This document shows, one piece after another, positions 1-8,262 of a stretch of 64,000 nucleotides of DNA. The number at the start of each line of letters is the position of its first letter. Within the stretch, counting starts at the first letter, position 1. The translations under genes were made by a program, and so were the position numbers. The DNA is taken from positions 182,100 through 246,099 of the forward strand of contig CALBBQ010000005.1 of the NCBI GenBank assembly GCA_937926785.1. Direction: 5' to 3'. The DNA comes from an uncultured Bacteroidales bacterium (GTDB lineage Bacteria; Bacteroidota; Bacteroidia; Bacteroidales; Tenuifilaceae). The notes beneath the pieces are model-generated. The model worked only from the letters and a program-made list of their open reading frames with translations, was not told the origin of the DNA and ran no database searches.

Positions 1-416
1 TCAACCATATACACCAATGATGAACCTGTGCGCTCAAGGTACGAAGGTAAAAGTGCAAGAATGCAGTAGTTTTTTTCATCACCATAAAAGTATTGAAAAC
101 CATTGGTAAAGCTCTTCCTGTAAAGATTTGTACTGGCCACCATATGCCTGCTGGTTTCAGTACCGGTTGTTCCGCTGCTGGTAAATTCTATTTCAGGCTT
201 ATATCCTTGTGCTATAATTGGTTTTGATTTAAAAAACTGAATGGGCAGAAACGGAATCTTCTCCAAACAGCTAACGCTGGCTACATCAACTTTAAGCAGA
301 TCGACGTAGGTACGGTAAACTTCAACATTCTGGTACTGAAACCTGAAGGTTTCTAACGCCATTTGTTCAAATTCTTCAGCAGTTTGAATAGAAAAGATTA
401 CATCGGGTTGTATCAT
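1..416 (-). CDS. LuxE/PaaK-family acyltransferase (acyl-protein synthetase-like), 3' part cut by window edge
   Basis: An open minus-strand frame runs off the left edge, so only the N-terminal ~139 residues are visible. The start chosen is ATG at 416 (protein begins MIQPDVIFSI); an in-frame ATG at 458 would add 14 residues. Visible features are an AL.TFRFQ segment near residue 20-25 and a serine/threonine/glycine-rich phosphate-binding stretch (EFTSSGTTGTETS), both typical of LuxE-like adenylate-forming enzymes in Bacteroidota. These proteins activate or transfer acyl groups, often for surface-polymer or lipid modification; the substrate cannot be told here. It lies 16 nt downstream of the aldo/keto reductase stop, on the same strand, so it may be co-transcribed. 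The family call is fairly sure, the specific function is not. Confidence 0.72.
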   Translation of the reverse strand, partial: MIQPDVIFSIQTAEEFEQMALETFRFQYQNVEVYRTYVDLLKVDVASVSCLEKIPFLPIQFFKSKPIIAQGYKPEIEFTSSGTTGTETSRHMVASTNLYRKSFTNGFQYFYGDEKNYCILALLPSYLERTGSSLVYMV

Positions 417-474
417 CTTTAACAGCTTTTGGTGCAAAGCTACTGAAATGTTTAACATCTTCCGTTAGGGAAAA

Positions 475-1368
475 TTAATCCACTTCCCGTCCCAGCGATG
501 CTGAGTAAACCAAAAACCAATCCTGTAAAGTGAGATTTATATTTACTGCCTCCGCTGCGCTTTTAATGCGACCAATGTTCCCCGTTCCAATAACCGGAAC
601 TATTCCAGCCGGATGGCTTAAAAGCCAACCAATAGCAACCTGTTCGGGTGTTGAACCGAGAGAAAACGCCACCTGCTGTAAAGCTTGCAAAACTCGTTTT
701 TCGGATAGTGATTTAGGGTTGAAAAGCCTACCGCCAGCCAATGGCGACCAAGCCATGGGTATCATTTGCTGACGCAGCATATAATCGATGGTGCCGTTTT
801 GGAAGCAATCAACATGTAGGGGTGAGATTTCAATCTGGTTAACGACAAGGGGCATATCTAAGTATGACTGGAGCATATCTACTTGATAAGGCAAAAAATT
901 AGACACCCCAAAGTTTAAAACTTTCCCATCTCGCTTCAGCTGTTCAAATGCGTTGGCCACCTCAGCTGGGTCAAGCATTAATGAGGGCCGATGAAGAAGC
1001 AGCAGATCGATATAATCTGTTCTGAAGTTTCGGAGCGACCGTTCTACCGAACCTACGATGTGGCGGAAACTATAATCGTAGTGCTTAACCTTAACATCGG
1101 GAAACTTGGCCGAAAGAAGCCGAATACCACATTTAGTGATTATCTTAAACTTTTGCCTTAGCGATGGCTCCAGGGCTAATGCTTGTCCAAAAGAACTTTC
1201 ACAGGTGTAGTCACCGTATATATCGGCGCTATCAATAGTATCTACACCTAGTTCAATGCACTGCTTTGTGAGATATAGTAAAGCCTGAGAGCTTAACTTC
1301 CATTCAGGCAACCGCCAGTGCCCCCAGACAATGGGTGAAGGTTTAAAGGTTTGGTGTTCGGGGCTCAT
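475..1368 (-). CDS. Aldo/keto reductase
   Basis: A 297-residue NAD(P)H-dependent oxidoreductase of the AKR (TIM-barrel) superfamily, resembling the YdhF-type branch. The catalytic tetrad is visible: Asp46 and Tyr51 (DSADIYG), Lys79 (ITKCG) and His126 (LLLLHRP). The C-terminal cofactor loop includes VPVIGTGN near residue 260. Length is normal. The ATG overlaps the stop codon of the upstream chemoreceptor by one base (TAATG), so translation is probably coupled. The substrate is unknown; members of this group reduce small aldehydes or ketones. A physiological link to the chemoreceptor is only suggested by the overlap. Confidence 0.9.
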   Translation of the reverse strand: MSPEHQTFKPSPIVWGHWRLPEWKLSSQALLYLTKQCIELGVDTIDSADIYGDYTCESSFGQALALEPSLRQKFKIITKCGIRLLSAKFPDVKVKHYDYSFRHIVGSVERSLRNFRTDYIDLLLLHRPSLMLDPAEVANAFEQLKRDGKVLNFGVSNFLPYQVDMLQSYLDMPLVVNQIEISPLHVDCFQNGTIDYMLRQQMIPMAWSPLAGGRLFNPKSLSEKRVLQALQQVAFSLGSTPEQVAIGWLLSHPAGIVPVIGTGNIGRIKSAAEAVNINLTLQDWFLVYSASLGREVD

Positions 1369-3284
1369 TAATCAATTTTAAAGTATGACGAAGCGTCTTT
1401 TAAATCGGCAGCAAGTTTTACAAGGTGCTCAGAGTATGCTCTCAGATCGGCAGCGGCCTCACCGGTTAGCTTGCTAACGTCGGTTAGCCGTTGCATGGAA
1501 TCGGTAATACGATTGGTTTCATTCTGTTGCTCACTGAATTCAGCCGACAGCTGTCGGGCATGTTCAGCAATTCGATTCACTTCCAGAGCCAGGCGCTCCA
1601 TTACCTCACGAACCTCTTTCACTGTGTTTAAGCTTGAGTTTGCCAGGTTAACAATATCCTGAGCGGCCTGTTTTGAACGTTCGGCAAGATTTCGAACCTC
1701 ACCTGCCACTACAGCAAACCCTCTGCCATGCTCACCTGCCCGGGCTGCCTCAACTGCTGCATTAAGGGCAAGTATGTTGGTTTGAAACGCTATATCGTTA
1801 ACAACCTGTATCTTATCGGCAACCATTTTCATGGCCTCCAGGGCCTTGTCAGAGGTTAGTGTACCCTGCTGAATGGTATCCACAGCCTTATCTGAAATAC
1901 TTAACTGTGTTTGGACTGATCGGGTACTCTGTCCAATTGAACTAACCATTCGCTGCACTGAGTCCGACACCTCATGTGTTGTTGATGTTAGATTATCCAC
2001 CGTGTTAGTAAGCGTTTCGGAGCTGGAGTTCATGGTTTGACCTGCATCCATAATACTTTCTGAAACCTGAACGATACCGCGGAAGGTGTCACGTAAACGA
2101 ATGGCCATATTGGTTAACGATTTTGAAAGTGTTCCGATTTCATCGTCCGTATCATCCTTGAAAGATGCATTTAGGTTTCCCTGGCTTATTTGCTGAGCAA
2201 AATCGACTCCATGCGAAATCCGCTTCGAAATCTGATTCGAAGCGATGCTAATAACGCTACTTATGAGAATGAGACCCGCTAATCCGATAATAATCAGCGA
2301 CATGATGCGCGAGCGGGCTTCGGTTAACACGTCGTCAATTATTACAATTACACCCAGGCACCAGGGAGAATCGGAGCCTTTCATTCTGATTGGGTTGAAG
2401 TAGGCAACAACCTCTTTTCCCGTGTAGGAATGTTTGGCTGACAAGGTGAAAGCTTCGCCTCGTGCTATTTTCTCAGAAATGTGGTAAGTGCTATCCTCTT
2501 CGGGGTTAATTTCGGCCATCGTTTTGCCCAGGACTGTTGAATCGGGGTGCGAAACGTAAATACTGCCATTGGAGAGCAGGAATGCGTAGCTGTTGTCAAA
2601 AAGCTTCAGCTTATCCACCCGCTCCTTGAATTCTGTTAAAGTAATATCGCAGCCAACTGTCCCAACAAGCTCATTCCCAACTGAGATTGGGCTAACCAGG
2701 CTGGTCATGGGAATTTTTGCATTATCGGATTTGGTGTACTTCCAATAGTATGGCTCAAGAATAGTATTCCCTTTGACATTCCTGGTTACCCAAAGGCTTT
2801 TGCTCGATAGGTTATCGAACCCTACCGTATCCTGACGGTATTTGAGGACTTCTCCCTCCCAGTAGAAGGTACAACGTAGTCGCCCTTTGCTCTTTCCTGT
2901 TTTATCGATTTTTAAAAGATCCCAGTTCACCCAAAGCGATTTAATGTTATGATGTTCCCTTAAAACATCGGCAACCATCGTATTTTGTATATCAATCCAA
3001 CTCTTCTGGTTTGAGGTGCTGAGAGCACGAAATGCCTCGGCAAGGGTTCTTGTAATGCTCAACTCCTGATTTAGTTGATCTTCAAAACCACGAGCAGTCT
3101 CTTTAACAAGGGTATTTACATATTTATGGGCATCCTTAAGGTTGTCGCGCTGGATGCTTTTAATAATATAAACGATTACGGTCATGTAAACTATAGCCGA
3201 AATGCCTACAAGCAGAATCAGCATTTTATTCTGTAATCGATTCAATGCTAATAACCTCATGATTAGTGTTTTAAATAAATTCAC
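1368..3284 (-). CDS. Methyl-accepting chemotaxis protein (dCACHE-HAMP-MA signalling)
   Basis: A 638-residue transmembrane chemoreceptor. There is one N-terminal membrane helix near residues 20-45, a large extracytoplasmic region (about 46-325) with the look of a double-CACHE sensor, and a second membrane helix near 325-350. A HAMP linker follows, then the cytoplasmic signalling domain with the conserved hairpin tip ([16 protein letters not shown]). No C-terminal CheR-docking pentapeptide is seen. Ligands of dCACHE domains are usually small organic acids or amino acids; none can be assigned. No che genes occur in this window. Its stop overlaps the start of the aldo/keto reductase by one base. 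A receptor in a genome with gliding-type gld genes may feed a chemotaxis or Frz-like pathway elsewhere. Confidence 0.93.
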   Translation of the reverse strand: MNLFKTLIMRLLALNRLQNKMLILLVGISAIVYMTVIVYIIKSIQRDNLKDAHKYVNTLVKETARGFEDQLNQELSITRTLAEAFRALSTSNQKSWIDIQNTMVADVLREHHNIKSLWVNWDLLKIDKTGKSKGRLRCTFYWEGEVLKYRQDTVGFDNLSSKSLWVTRNVKGNTILEPYYWKYTKSDNAKIPMTSLVSPISVGNELVGTVGCDITLTEFKERVDKLKLFDNSYAFLLSNGSIYVSHPDSTVLGKTMAEINPEEDSTYHISEKIARGEAFTLSAKHSYTGKEVVAYFNPIRMKGSDSPWCLGVIVIIDDVLTEARSRIMSLIIIGLAGLILISSVISIASNQISKRISHGVDFAQQISQGNLNASFKDDTDDEIGTLSKSLTNMAIRLRDTFRGIVQVSESIMDAGQTMNSSSETLTNTVDNLTSTTHEVSDSVQRMVSSIGQSTRSVQTQLSISDKAVDTIQQGTLTSDKALEAMKMVADKIQVVNDIAFQTNILALNAAVEAARAGEHGRGFAVVAGEVRNLAERSKQAAQDIVNLANSSLNTVKEVREVMERLALEVNRIAEHARQLSAEFSEQQNETNRITDSMQRLTDVSKLTGEAAADLRAYSEHLVKLAADLKDASSYFKID

Positions 3285-3476
3285 TTATGGAAATAAAATT
3301 TCAGAAAAATAATTTTTTGATACAACTAAAGCAAGAAAGTTCACTTTTTTGTAACTTGTGAGAGCTTGAAAATATTGTGAATAGTATAGTATTGTATTAG
3401 CAAACAGGATGATGCTTTTTAAAACTTTTTTAGTTAAGGCTTAACAAAGAATGCTTAAATCAAAAATTCAATAATT

Positions 3477-4304
3477 ATGGAGCCCATAAAAGAGTTCTGG
3501 CAATCGTCGAGCGGCAAGAAGCTTTTTGCCTGGCATTTGAAACCAGCAACACAACCAAAAGCAGTAATACTATTAGTTCATGGTCATGGTGAGCACTCGC
3601 TCAGGTACTTACCATGGGCCAAGCGTTTTGCTTATCATGGTTTTGTTTTCACATCGTGGGATCATGCCGGGCATGGTCAATCCGAAGGTTTACGGGGACA
3701 CATAAACTATTTTGAACAGCTGCTGTTTGAAATCGATTTGGCCATAACCAAGATTACCCACGAATACCCAAAACTTCCCATAATACTCTATGGGCATAGT
3801 ATGGGTGGGAATATTGCGCTGAACTATGCCATAAATAGGCCAGCAAAGCTATGCCTGCTGGTGGTCACCTCACCATGGATTAATCTTTCAAACCCGCCTT
3901 CAAAGTTTATGGAGTTGGTAAGCAGCGTAATGAACATCATCGCTCCATTTGTTCAAATCAAATCAACCGTTAAACCCGAACAAATATCGCGGGTTCCCGA
4001 GGAAGTGGAAAAATATGCAACCGACCCGTTGAACCACGCGCTCATAACCCCCAGGCTTTATACCGCAATTCGCCGGTCGAGCCAGTATATTATCAAGTAT
4101 GCCGATAAGATAAGAATCCCCACCCTTCTTCTGCATGGTAATGCCGATAGTATTACTTCATACCAAAGCACGGCCGACCTTTCCAGAAAAATTCCCCGAG
4201 CCACCTACGTGGAATGGCCAGATTGCTACCACGAGCTGCATAACGAGGAGATCAGAGAAGATGTTTTTGCCACAATTTTGAACTGGATGAATGAGCAGCT
4301 CTAG
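3477..4304 (+). CDS. Alpha/beta hydrolase, monoacylglycerol-lipase-like (Hydrolase_4/S33)
   Basis: A 275-residue alpha/beta hydrolase of the lysophospholipase/monoacylglycerol lipase group. The oxyanion segment HGHGEH lies at residues 35-40, the nucleophile elbow GHSMGG gives Ser108, and the acid and base are probably Asp224 (HGNADSIT) and His252 (CYHELH). No signal peptide is evident, so it is probably cytoplasmic and acts on acylglycerols or other carboxylic esters. Length is typical. The last 14 bases overlap the start of the GSCFA gene in another frame, so the two are likely translated from one message. Confidence 0.88.
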   Translation: MEPIKEFWQSSSGKKLFAWHLKPATQPKAVILLVHGHGEHSLRYLPWAKRFAYHGFVFTSWDHAGHGQSEGLRGHINYFEQLLFEIDLAITKITHEYPKLPIILYGHSMGGNIALNYAINRPAKLCLLVVTSPWINLSNPPSKFMELVSSVMNIIAPFVQIKSTVKPEQISRVPEEVEKYATDPLNHALITPRLYTAIRRSSQYIIKYADKIRIPTLLLHGNADSITSYQSTADLSRKIPRATYVEWPDCYHELHNEEIREDVFATILNWMNEQL

Positions 4305-5292
4305 ATTTGATTTCCGAACCGAGGTAAAGGTTGATTCCTTCCCTTTCCGTTTGAACTATTCCACCCCCGTGCTTTTTTGCGGCTCCTGCTTTGCTGAGAA
4401 CATGGGTGGTATCATGCAGAGTCTTAAAATGCCCGTGTTGGTTAATCCCAACGGGGTGGTTTACAATCCCCTTTCGGTTTCTATGGTTATTAGAAATATA
4501 CTGCAGGGTAAGGTTTACATTGAACAAGATTTGTCCCACAGGAATGGCCTTTGGTTCAGCTTTGACCACTATACCCGTTTTGCAGCTGATAACCCTGAAA
4601 AATGCCTTGCCGGCATCAACCAGGCAAACCAGCAAGCGCACTCATTTATGAGCAAAACCAAACTCATCGCCGTAACGTTTGGTACCGCAAGAGTTTACCG
4701 TCTTCTGACCACCGGCCGGGTTGTAGCGAATTGCCACAAAATTCCCGCCAAGGAGTTTTCGCATTTCATGCTCTCTGTTGAAGAGATTGTTTCCGAGTGG
4801 ATTGGCTTAATGGAAGAGATTTTAGCGATTTACCCTTACATGCGATTCTTATTTACCGTTAGCCCCATCAGGCACTGGAAGGATGGCGCAGTCGGAAACC
4901 AGCACAGCAAAGCAACATTACTGGTTGCCGTTCATAAAATAGTAGAGCAATTTCCGGATAAGGCATTTTACTTCCCCGGCTATGAAATTATGATGGACGA
5001 CCTGCGCGACTATCGCTTCTACGATTCTGATATGCTACACCCTTCCCAGCAGGCGGTTGATTACATCTGGCATAAATTCTCTGAGGCACTCATCGATAAA
5101 GACGCTTTGCACATTGCCGAAAAAGTGCATAAAATACAACAGGCATTAAGTCACAGGCCGGTTAATCCGAAATCGGACGAGTTTAAAAAGTTTGTCAAGC
5201 AAACTATTCGGGAGATTGAAAACATCGAAGAAAAATTTCGTTTTATTAATTTTGACGAAGAAAAATTACATTTAAAAAAACACCTACACTAA
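4291..5292 (+). CDS. GSCFA-domain protein
   Basis: A 333-residue protein carrying the signature that names its family: GSCFA at residues 31-35, followed by AEN. The rest agrees with the SGNH/GDSL-like fold proposed for this family, including a late DMLHPSQQAVDYIW segment that contains an Asp-x-x-His pair like the SGNH catalytic dyad. GSCFA proteins are common in Bacteroidota and have no firmly established function; an esterase or acyl-hydrolase role is an inference from the fold. The ATG at 4291 lies inside the end of the alpha/beta hydrolase gene, a pairing that would suit two linked ester hydrolases. Confidence 0.88.
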   Translation: MSSSRFDFRTEVKVDSFPFRLNYSTPVLFCGSCFAENMGGIMQSLKMPVLVNPNGVVYNPLSVSMVIRNILQGKVYIEQDLSHRNGLWFSFDHYTRFAADNPEKCLAGINQANQQAHSFMSKTKLIAVTFGTARVYRLLTTGRVVANCHKIPAKEFSHFMLSVEEIVSEWIGLMEEILAIYPYMRFLFTVSPIRHWKDGAVGNQHSKATLLVAVHKIVEQFPDKAFYFPGYEIMMDDLRDYRFYDSDMLHPSQQAVDYIWHKFSEALIDKDALHIAEKVHKIQQALSHRPVNPKSDEFKKFVKQTIREIENIEEKFRFINFDEEKLHLKKHLH

Positions 5293-5302
5293 CTCTAAAT
5301 TA

Positions 5303-5908
5303 ATGAAAATAAACATTTTTCAATTCAAACTCCTTTTGCTTTTATTTTACTGTATACCAAGTATAGCTTTCCCACAGGATTCCACCTGGGTTTGGTGTAG
5401 CAAGGGCGGTAGCAGCCTGAAATTTTTTATATCTATTTCCTACCAGGAAGGGAATGGGGAAATGGGTTTTGGAATCCCTTTTGGAATAGGTTACCAGAAG
5501 CAATACTACAATGGTCGGTTTAGAATTCATGCTACTATTCAGGATGCTAGTTTCATGAGCCTTGGCATAACCGATGCTCCTGATTACTACTATAGGGTTT
5601 CTACTTTAGGCCTGCACTCTGACATTGATGTTCTAAGGTATTACTCATTTTCAATTGTTTTGAGTACAGGGGTTGGTGGTTCACTCTCACGCGGGATAAA
5701 ATCTGAATTCTGGGATATGGATGGAAATTACAGTTCAGGTGGCTATTTCGCCAGGTTCTACCCTACCGTTTACTTAGCCTATGGTATTCGCATTGCACCC
5801 AGGAAAAGCAAGTATGCTCTGGAAATCATTCTGCCACCCGGGGGGCATGCCAACAACAGCTTTTACCTGCTACATGCCATCCGGGTTGGGGTAGATTACA
5901 AGTTTTGA
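5303..5908 (+). CDS. Hypothetical secreted protein
   Basis: A 201-residue protein I do not recognise. It starts with a hydrophobic signal peptide (about residues 1-25, likely cleaved after a small residue near FPQ). The rest is rich in aromatic and glycine residues with alternating beta-strand character and ends in KF, which fits a small outer-membrane beta-barrel or periplasmic beta protein. It lies 10 nt after the GSCFA gene on the same strand, so it may share that transcript. The last 13 bases overlap the end of the convergent class II aldolase gene. Confidence 0.6.
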   Translation: MKINIFQFKLLLLLFYCIPSIAFPQDSTWVWCSKGGSSLKFFISISYQEGNGEMGFGIPFGIGYQKQYYNGRFRIHATIQDASFMSLGITDAPDYYYRVSTLGLHSDIDVLRYYSFSIVLSTGVGGSLSRGIKSEFWDMDGNYSSGGYFARFYPTVYLAYGIRIAPRKSKYALEIILPPGGHANNSFYLLHAIRVGVDYKF

Positions 5909-6504
5909 TCAAGCTGTGCTTCCCAGTCCAACAGTATTCTGGCTACGCTGGAAATGTTGGGGCCAAACGTGACTATTCCCTCTTCATGACCAGCCATAAC
6001 CAGTATGCCTTGCGTTTTTAAATCGGTCTGGCTGTAAAGCCTTATCACCTCCTTTGCCATTTCAGGTGTTCCGTATTCGGCCTGTTTGCCTGTTTTTGGC
6101 ACTTTTCGCAGCAAAGCACGCCACATAGCAAGGTGGTGTACATGGATTACTGCCCCAATTTTTGGATCGCATAGGTAAAGTACAGCATGGGTCAACGATT
6201 CAGATGAAGCAATGACCGGGCCCACCGAATCGACCGTGTTGCGATGGATATTGAAACCGGTAACCAGTGCAAAATGTTGTTTCCCAATTTCCTGAAATTG
6301 ACCCGTTCCGCTACCGGTTATAATGAACTGATTATCGGTTGTCCGGCAACTGAGGTTGCCAAATCCAATGCCCTTGCTATCGACCCCAATGTAACCCTTT
6401 CTGTAAAGCAGCTGGCGCCAGTAAACCAACTCACTGATACATGGCAACTCAATGGGTTCAGTTTTAGTCCAGTTACAATGGAATTTAATTACTCCCTCTT
6501 TCAT
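5896..6504 (-). CDS. Class II aldolase/adducin-family protein, likely acting after MtnA
   Basis: A 202-residue class II aldolase fold. Visible are GNLS near residue 49-52, SSES at 100-103, and the metal-binding His121-x-His123 (VIHVHH) with a third histidine at 173 (AGHEEG). Its ATG overlaps the mtnA stop by 4 bases (ATGA), so the two are coupled. In MtnA pathways a class II aldolase-fold enzyme either dehydrates methylthioribulose-1-phosphate (MtnB, methionine salvage) or cleaves it or 5-deoxyribulose-1-phosphate to DHAP and an aldehyde (the DHAP shunt). The sequence alone does not settle which. No mtnC, mtnD, mtnE or mtnK gene is in the window. Confidence 0.8.
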   Translation of the reverse strand: MKEGVIKFHCNWTKTEPIELPCISELVYWRQLLYRKGYIGVDSKGIGFGNLSCRTTDNQFIITGSGTGQFQEIGKQHFALVTGFNIHRNTVDSVGPVIASSESLTHAVLYLCDPKIGAVIHVHHLAMWRALLRKVPKTGKQAEYGTPEMAKEVIRLYSQTDLKTQGILVMAGHEEGIVTFGPNISSVARILLDWEAQLDQNL

Positions 6505-7592
6505 TGTTTCATCCTAAATATTTCTAAATCTCTAGCCACTCCCTTTTCGGTAATAAATCCTGTAATGAGCCGTGCCGGTGTCACATCAAAGCCTAGGTTA
6601 AGGGCCGGGGTTTCGGCTGGGGAAATAAGCACATCAGCTAAATGTCCCTGGTAAAGGCCGGATACATAACGAACCTCATCGCCCGTGCGTTCTTCAATGG
6701 GGATTTTACCTAACCCAACATCCAAATTCCAATCGATGGTTGAGGTTGGAGCAGCCACGTAGAACGGCACACCGTTATCGGAAGCAGCAAGAGCTTTCAG
6801 GTAGGTTCCTATCTTGTTGGCGGTATCGCCGTTCATTGCTATGCGGTCGGCACCGGTGATTACCATATCCACCAACCCGCTTTGCATAAGATGACCTCCG
6901 GTATTATCGGCAATAAGGGTGTGAGGCACGCCCTCGTTCAGCAACTCCCAAGCGGTTAACATGGCCCCCTGGTTACGCGGACGGGTTTCATCGACCCAAA
7001 CATGCACCTTGATACCTTTTTGATGGGCAAGGTAAATGGGCGAAAGCGCCGATCCGTAATCGGTGAAAGCAAGCCAACCGGCATTGCAGTGGGTAAGGAT
7101 ATTTACCACATCGCCATTCTTTTTTTGGCTCATCGTTTCGATGATGGATAATCCATACTCGCCAATGGCCCTGCAACGTCGGGCATCATCATCGGCAATT
7201 TGCCGGGCAGCATCTAAAGCAACCTGTGTTTTTTTCTCCAGGGTAAAATCCCCCTTCAGTTTTGACGTTACGCTATCTATGGCCCACTTCAGGTTAACCG
7301 CCGTGGGTCGAGTTTCCAGCAACTCATTTATTGCCTGCGGAATGAGTGCTTCAGAAAGTTTCCCAGCTAATGCATCGCGGTAGGCCAGATAAACCCCAAA
7401 GGCTCCTGCAACCCCTATCAGTCCGGCACCTCGCAAATGCATCTCTTTTATGGCCTGAACCATTTGACAATAGCTACTAATGGTCTCAACTTCAAACTTA
7501 TGTGGTAGGAACCGTTGATCGATTATTTGAACAGCGGGGCTATTTTGTTCTGTTAACCAAATGGTTCGGTAGCTTATTCCGTTTACTTTCAT
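6501..7592 (-). CDS. mtnA: S-methyl-5-thioribose-1-phosphate isomerase
   Basis: A 363-residue protein of the eIF2B-alpha/MtnA family that converts methylthioribose-1-phosphate to methylthioribulose-1-phosphate; some members also accept 5-deoxyribose-1-phosphate. Diagnostic segments are HLRGAGLIGVAGAFG near residues 53-67, THCNAGWLA with the catalytic cysteine near 168, and TGADRIAMNGDTANKIGT with the catalytic aspartate near 248. Length is normal. It overlaps the downstream class II aldolase by 4 bases, making a two-gene salvage unit. A candidate Bacteroidota -7 element (TATATTTG on the minus strand, 7655 to 7648) lies about 55 nt upstream. Confidence 0.93.
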   Translation of the reverse strand: MKVNGISYRTIWLTEQNSPAVQIIDQRFLPHKFEVETISSYCQMVQAIKEMHLRGAGLIGVAGAFGVYLAYRDALAGKLSEALIPQAINELLETRPTAVNLKWAIDSVTSKLKGDFTLEKKTQVALDAARQIADDDARRCRAIGEYGLSIIETMSQKKNGDVVNILTHCNAGWLAFTDYGSALSPIYLAHQKGIKVHVWVDETRPRNQGAMLTAWELLNEGVPHTLIADNTGGHLMQSGLVDMVITGADRIAMNGDTANKIGTYLKALAASDNGVPFYVAAPTSTIDWNLDVGLGKIPIEERTGDEVRYVSGLYQGHLADVLISPAETPALNLGFDVTPARLITGFITEKGVARDLEIFRMKQ

Positions 7593-7647
7593 CGTTTTTT
7601 AAGCGGAAGGGTTCATCAACTTTTAAGTTGATTTTCGTTAACTATCC

Positions 7648-7655
7648 CAAATATA
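7648..7655 (-). promoter_or_regulatory. Candidate -7 element upstream of mtnA
   Basis: TATATTTG on the minus strand matches the Bacteroidota sigma-ABfr -7 consensus TAnnTTTG. No clear TTTG -33 element is seen at the expected spacing, so this is only a candidate. Confidence 0.3.
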
Positions 7656-7715
7656 TGGCCAAAATTTCATACCTTGGCATAAAATTTACTGAAGAATAGT
7701 AAATACTCGCTGACA

Positions 7716-8255
7716 ATGAAGAAGAATACCATCATCCTAATCATATCCCTTGTTGCCATTCTTCCTGCTTTTGCTCAGGAGTTGCAAGTAGGACAGATTG
7801 CCCCCGACATCGTTATGCTGGGACCCAACGGCGAAGAGCTTAAGCTCTCCAGCTTGCGGGGTAAATTGGTGCTGGTTGATTTCTGGGCATCGTGGTGCTC
7901 CCCTTGCCGAAAGGAAAATCCAGTACTGGCTCAGGTTTACGAAAATTACAGGGATGCCTGTTTTACCAACGGGAACGGGTTTGAAATTTTCAGCATATCG
8001 CTCGACTCTAAAAGGGATAACTGGGTAAACGCCATCTCGGACGATAAGCTGGTTTGGCCTTACCACGTAAGCGATTTAAAGGGTTGGCGAAGCGATGCTG
8101 CCAAAACATACGATATTAAATCGATCCCCATGAACTTTTTAGTCGATAGTTCTGGAGTGGTGATTGCAAAAAATTTAAGAGGTTCAGAGTTGAGCTCAAC
8201 CCTTCGTAAGTACCGTAAGTGGAAGTTTTTTAAAAGTGATTGTAAAAACAGGTAA
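7716..8255 (+). CDS. TlpA-family thioredoxin-like protein
   Basis: A 179-residue exported thioredoxin-fold protein. It has a signal peptide (residues 1-20, ending AFA-QE) and an AhpC/TSA-redoxin core with the active site WCSPC (Cys61, Cys64). The cis-proline segment is KSIPMNFLVD. TlpA/ResA-like proteins reduce disulfides in the periplasm, for instance in cytochrome c or surface-protein maturation. The next gene (AsmA-like) starts 7 nt downstream, so the two are probably co-transcribed. Confidence 0.9.
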   Translation: MKKNTIILIISLVAILPAFAQELQVGQIAPDIVMLGPNGEELKLSSLRGKLVLVDFWASWCSPCRKENPVLAQVYENYRDACFTNGNGFEIFSISLDSKRDNWVNAISDDKLVWPYHVSDLKGWRSDAAKTYDIKSIPMNFLVDSSGVVIAKNLRGSELSSTLRKYRKWKFFKSDCKNR

Positions 8256-8262
8256 TTATTGA

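Noticed and set aside
4252..4641. 129-codon minus-strand frame
   Set aside because: It is antisense to the junction of the hydrolase and GSCFA genes, both supported by motifs.
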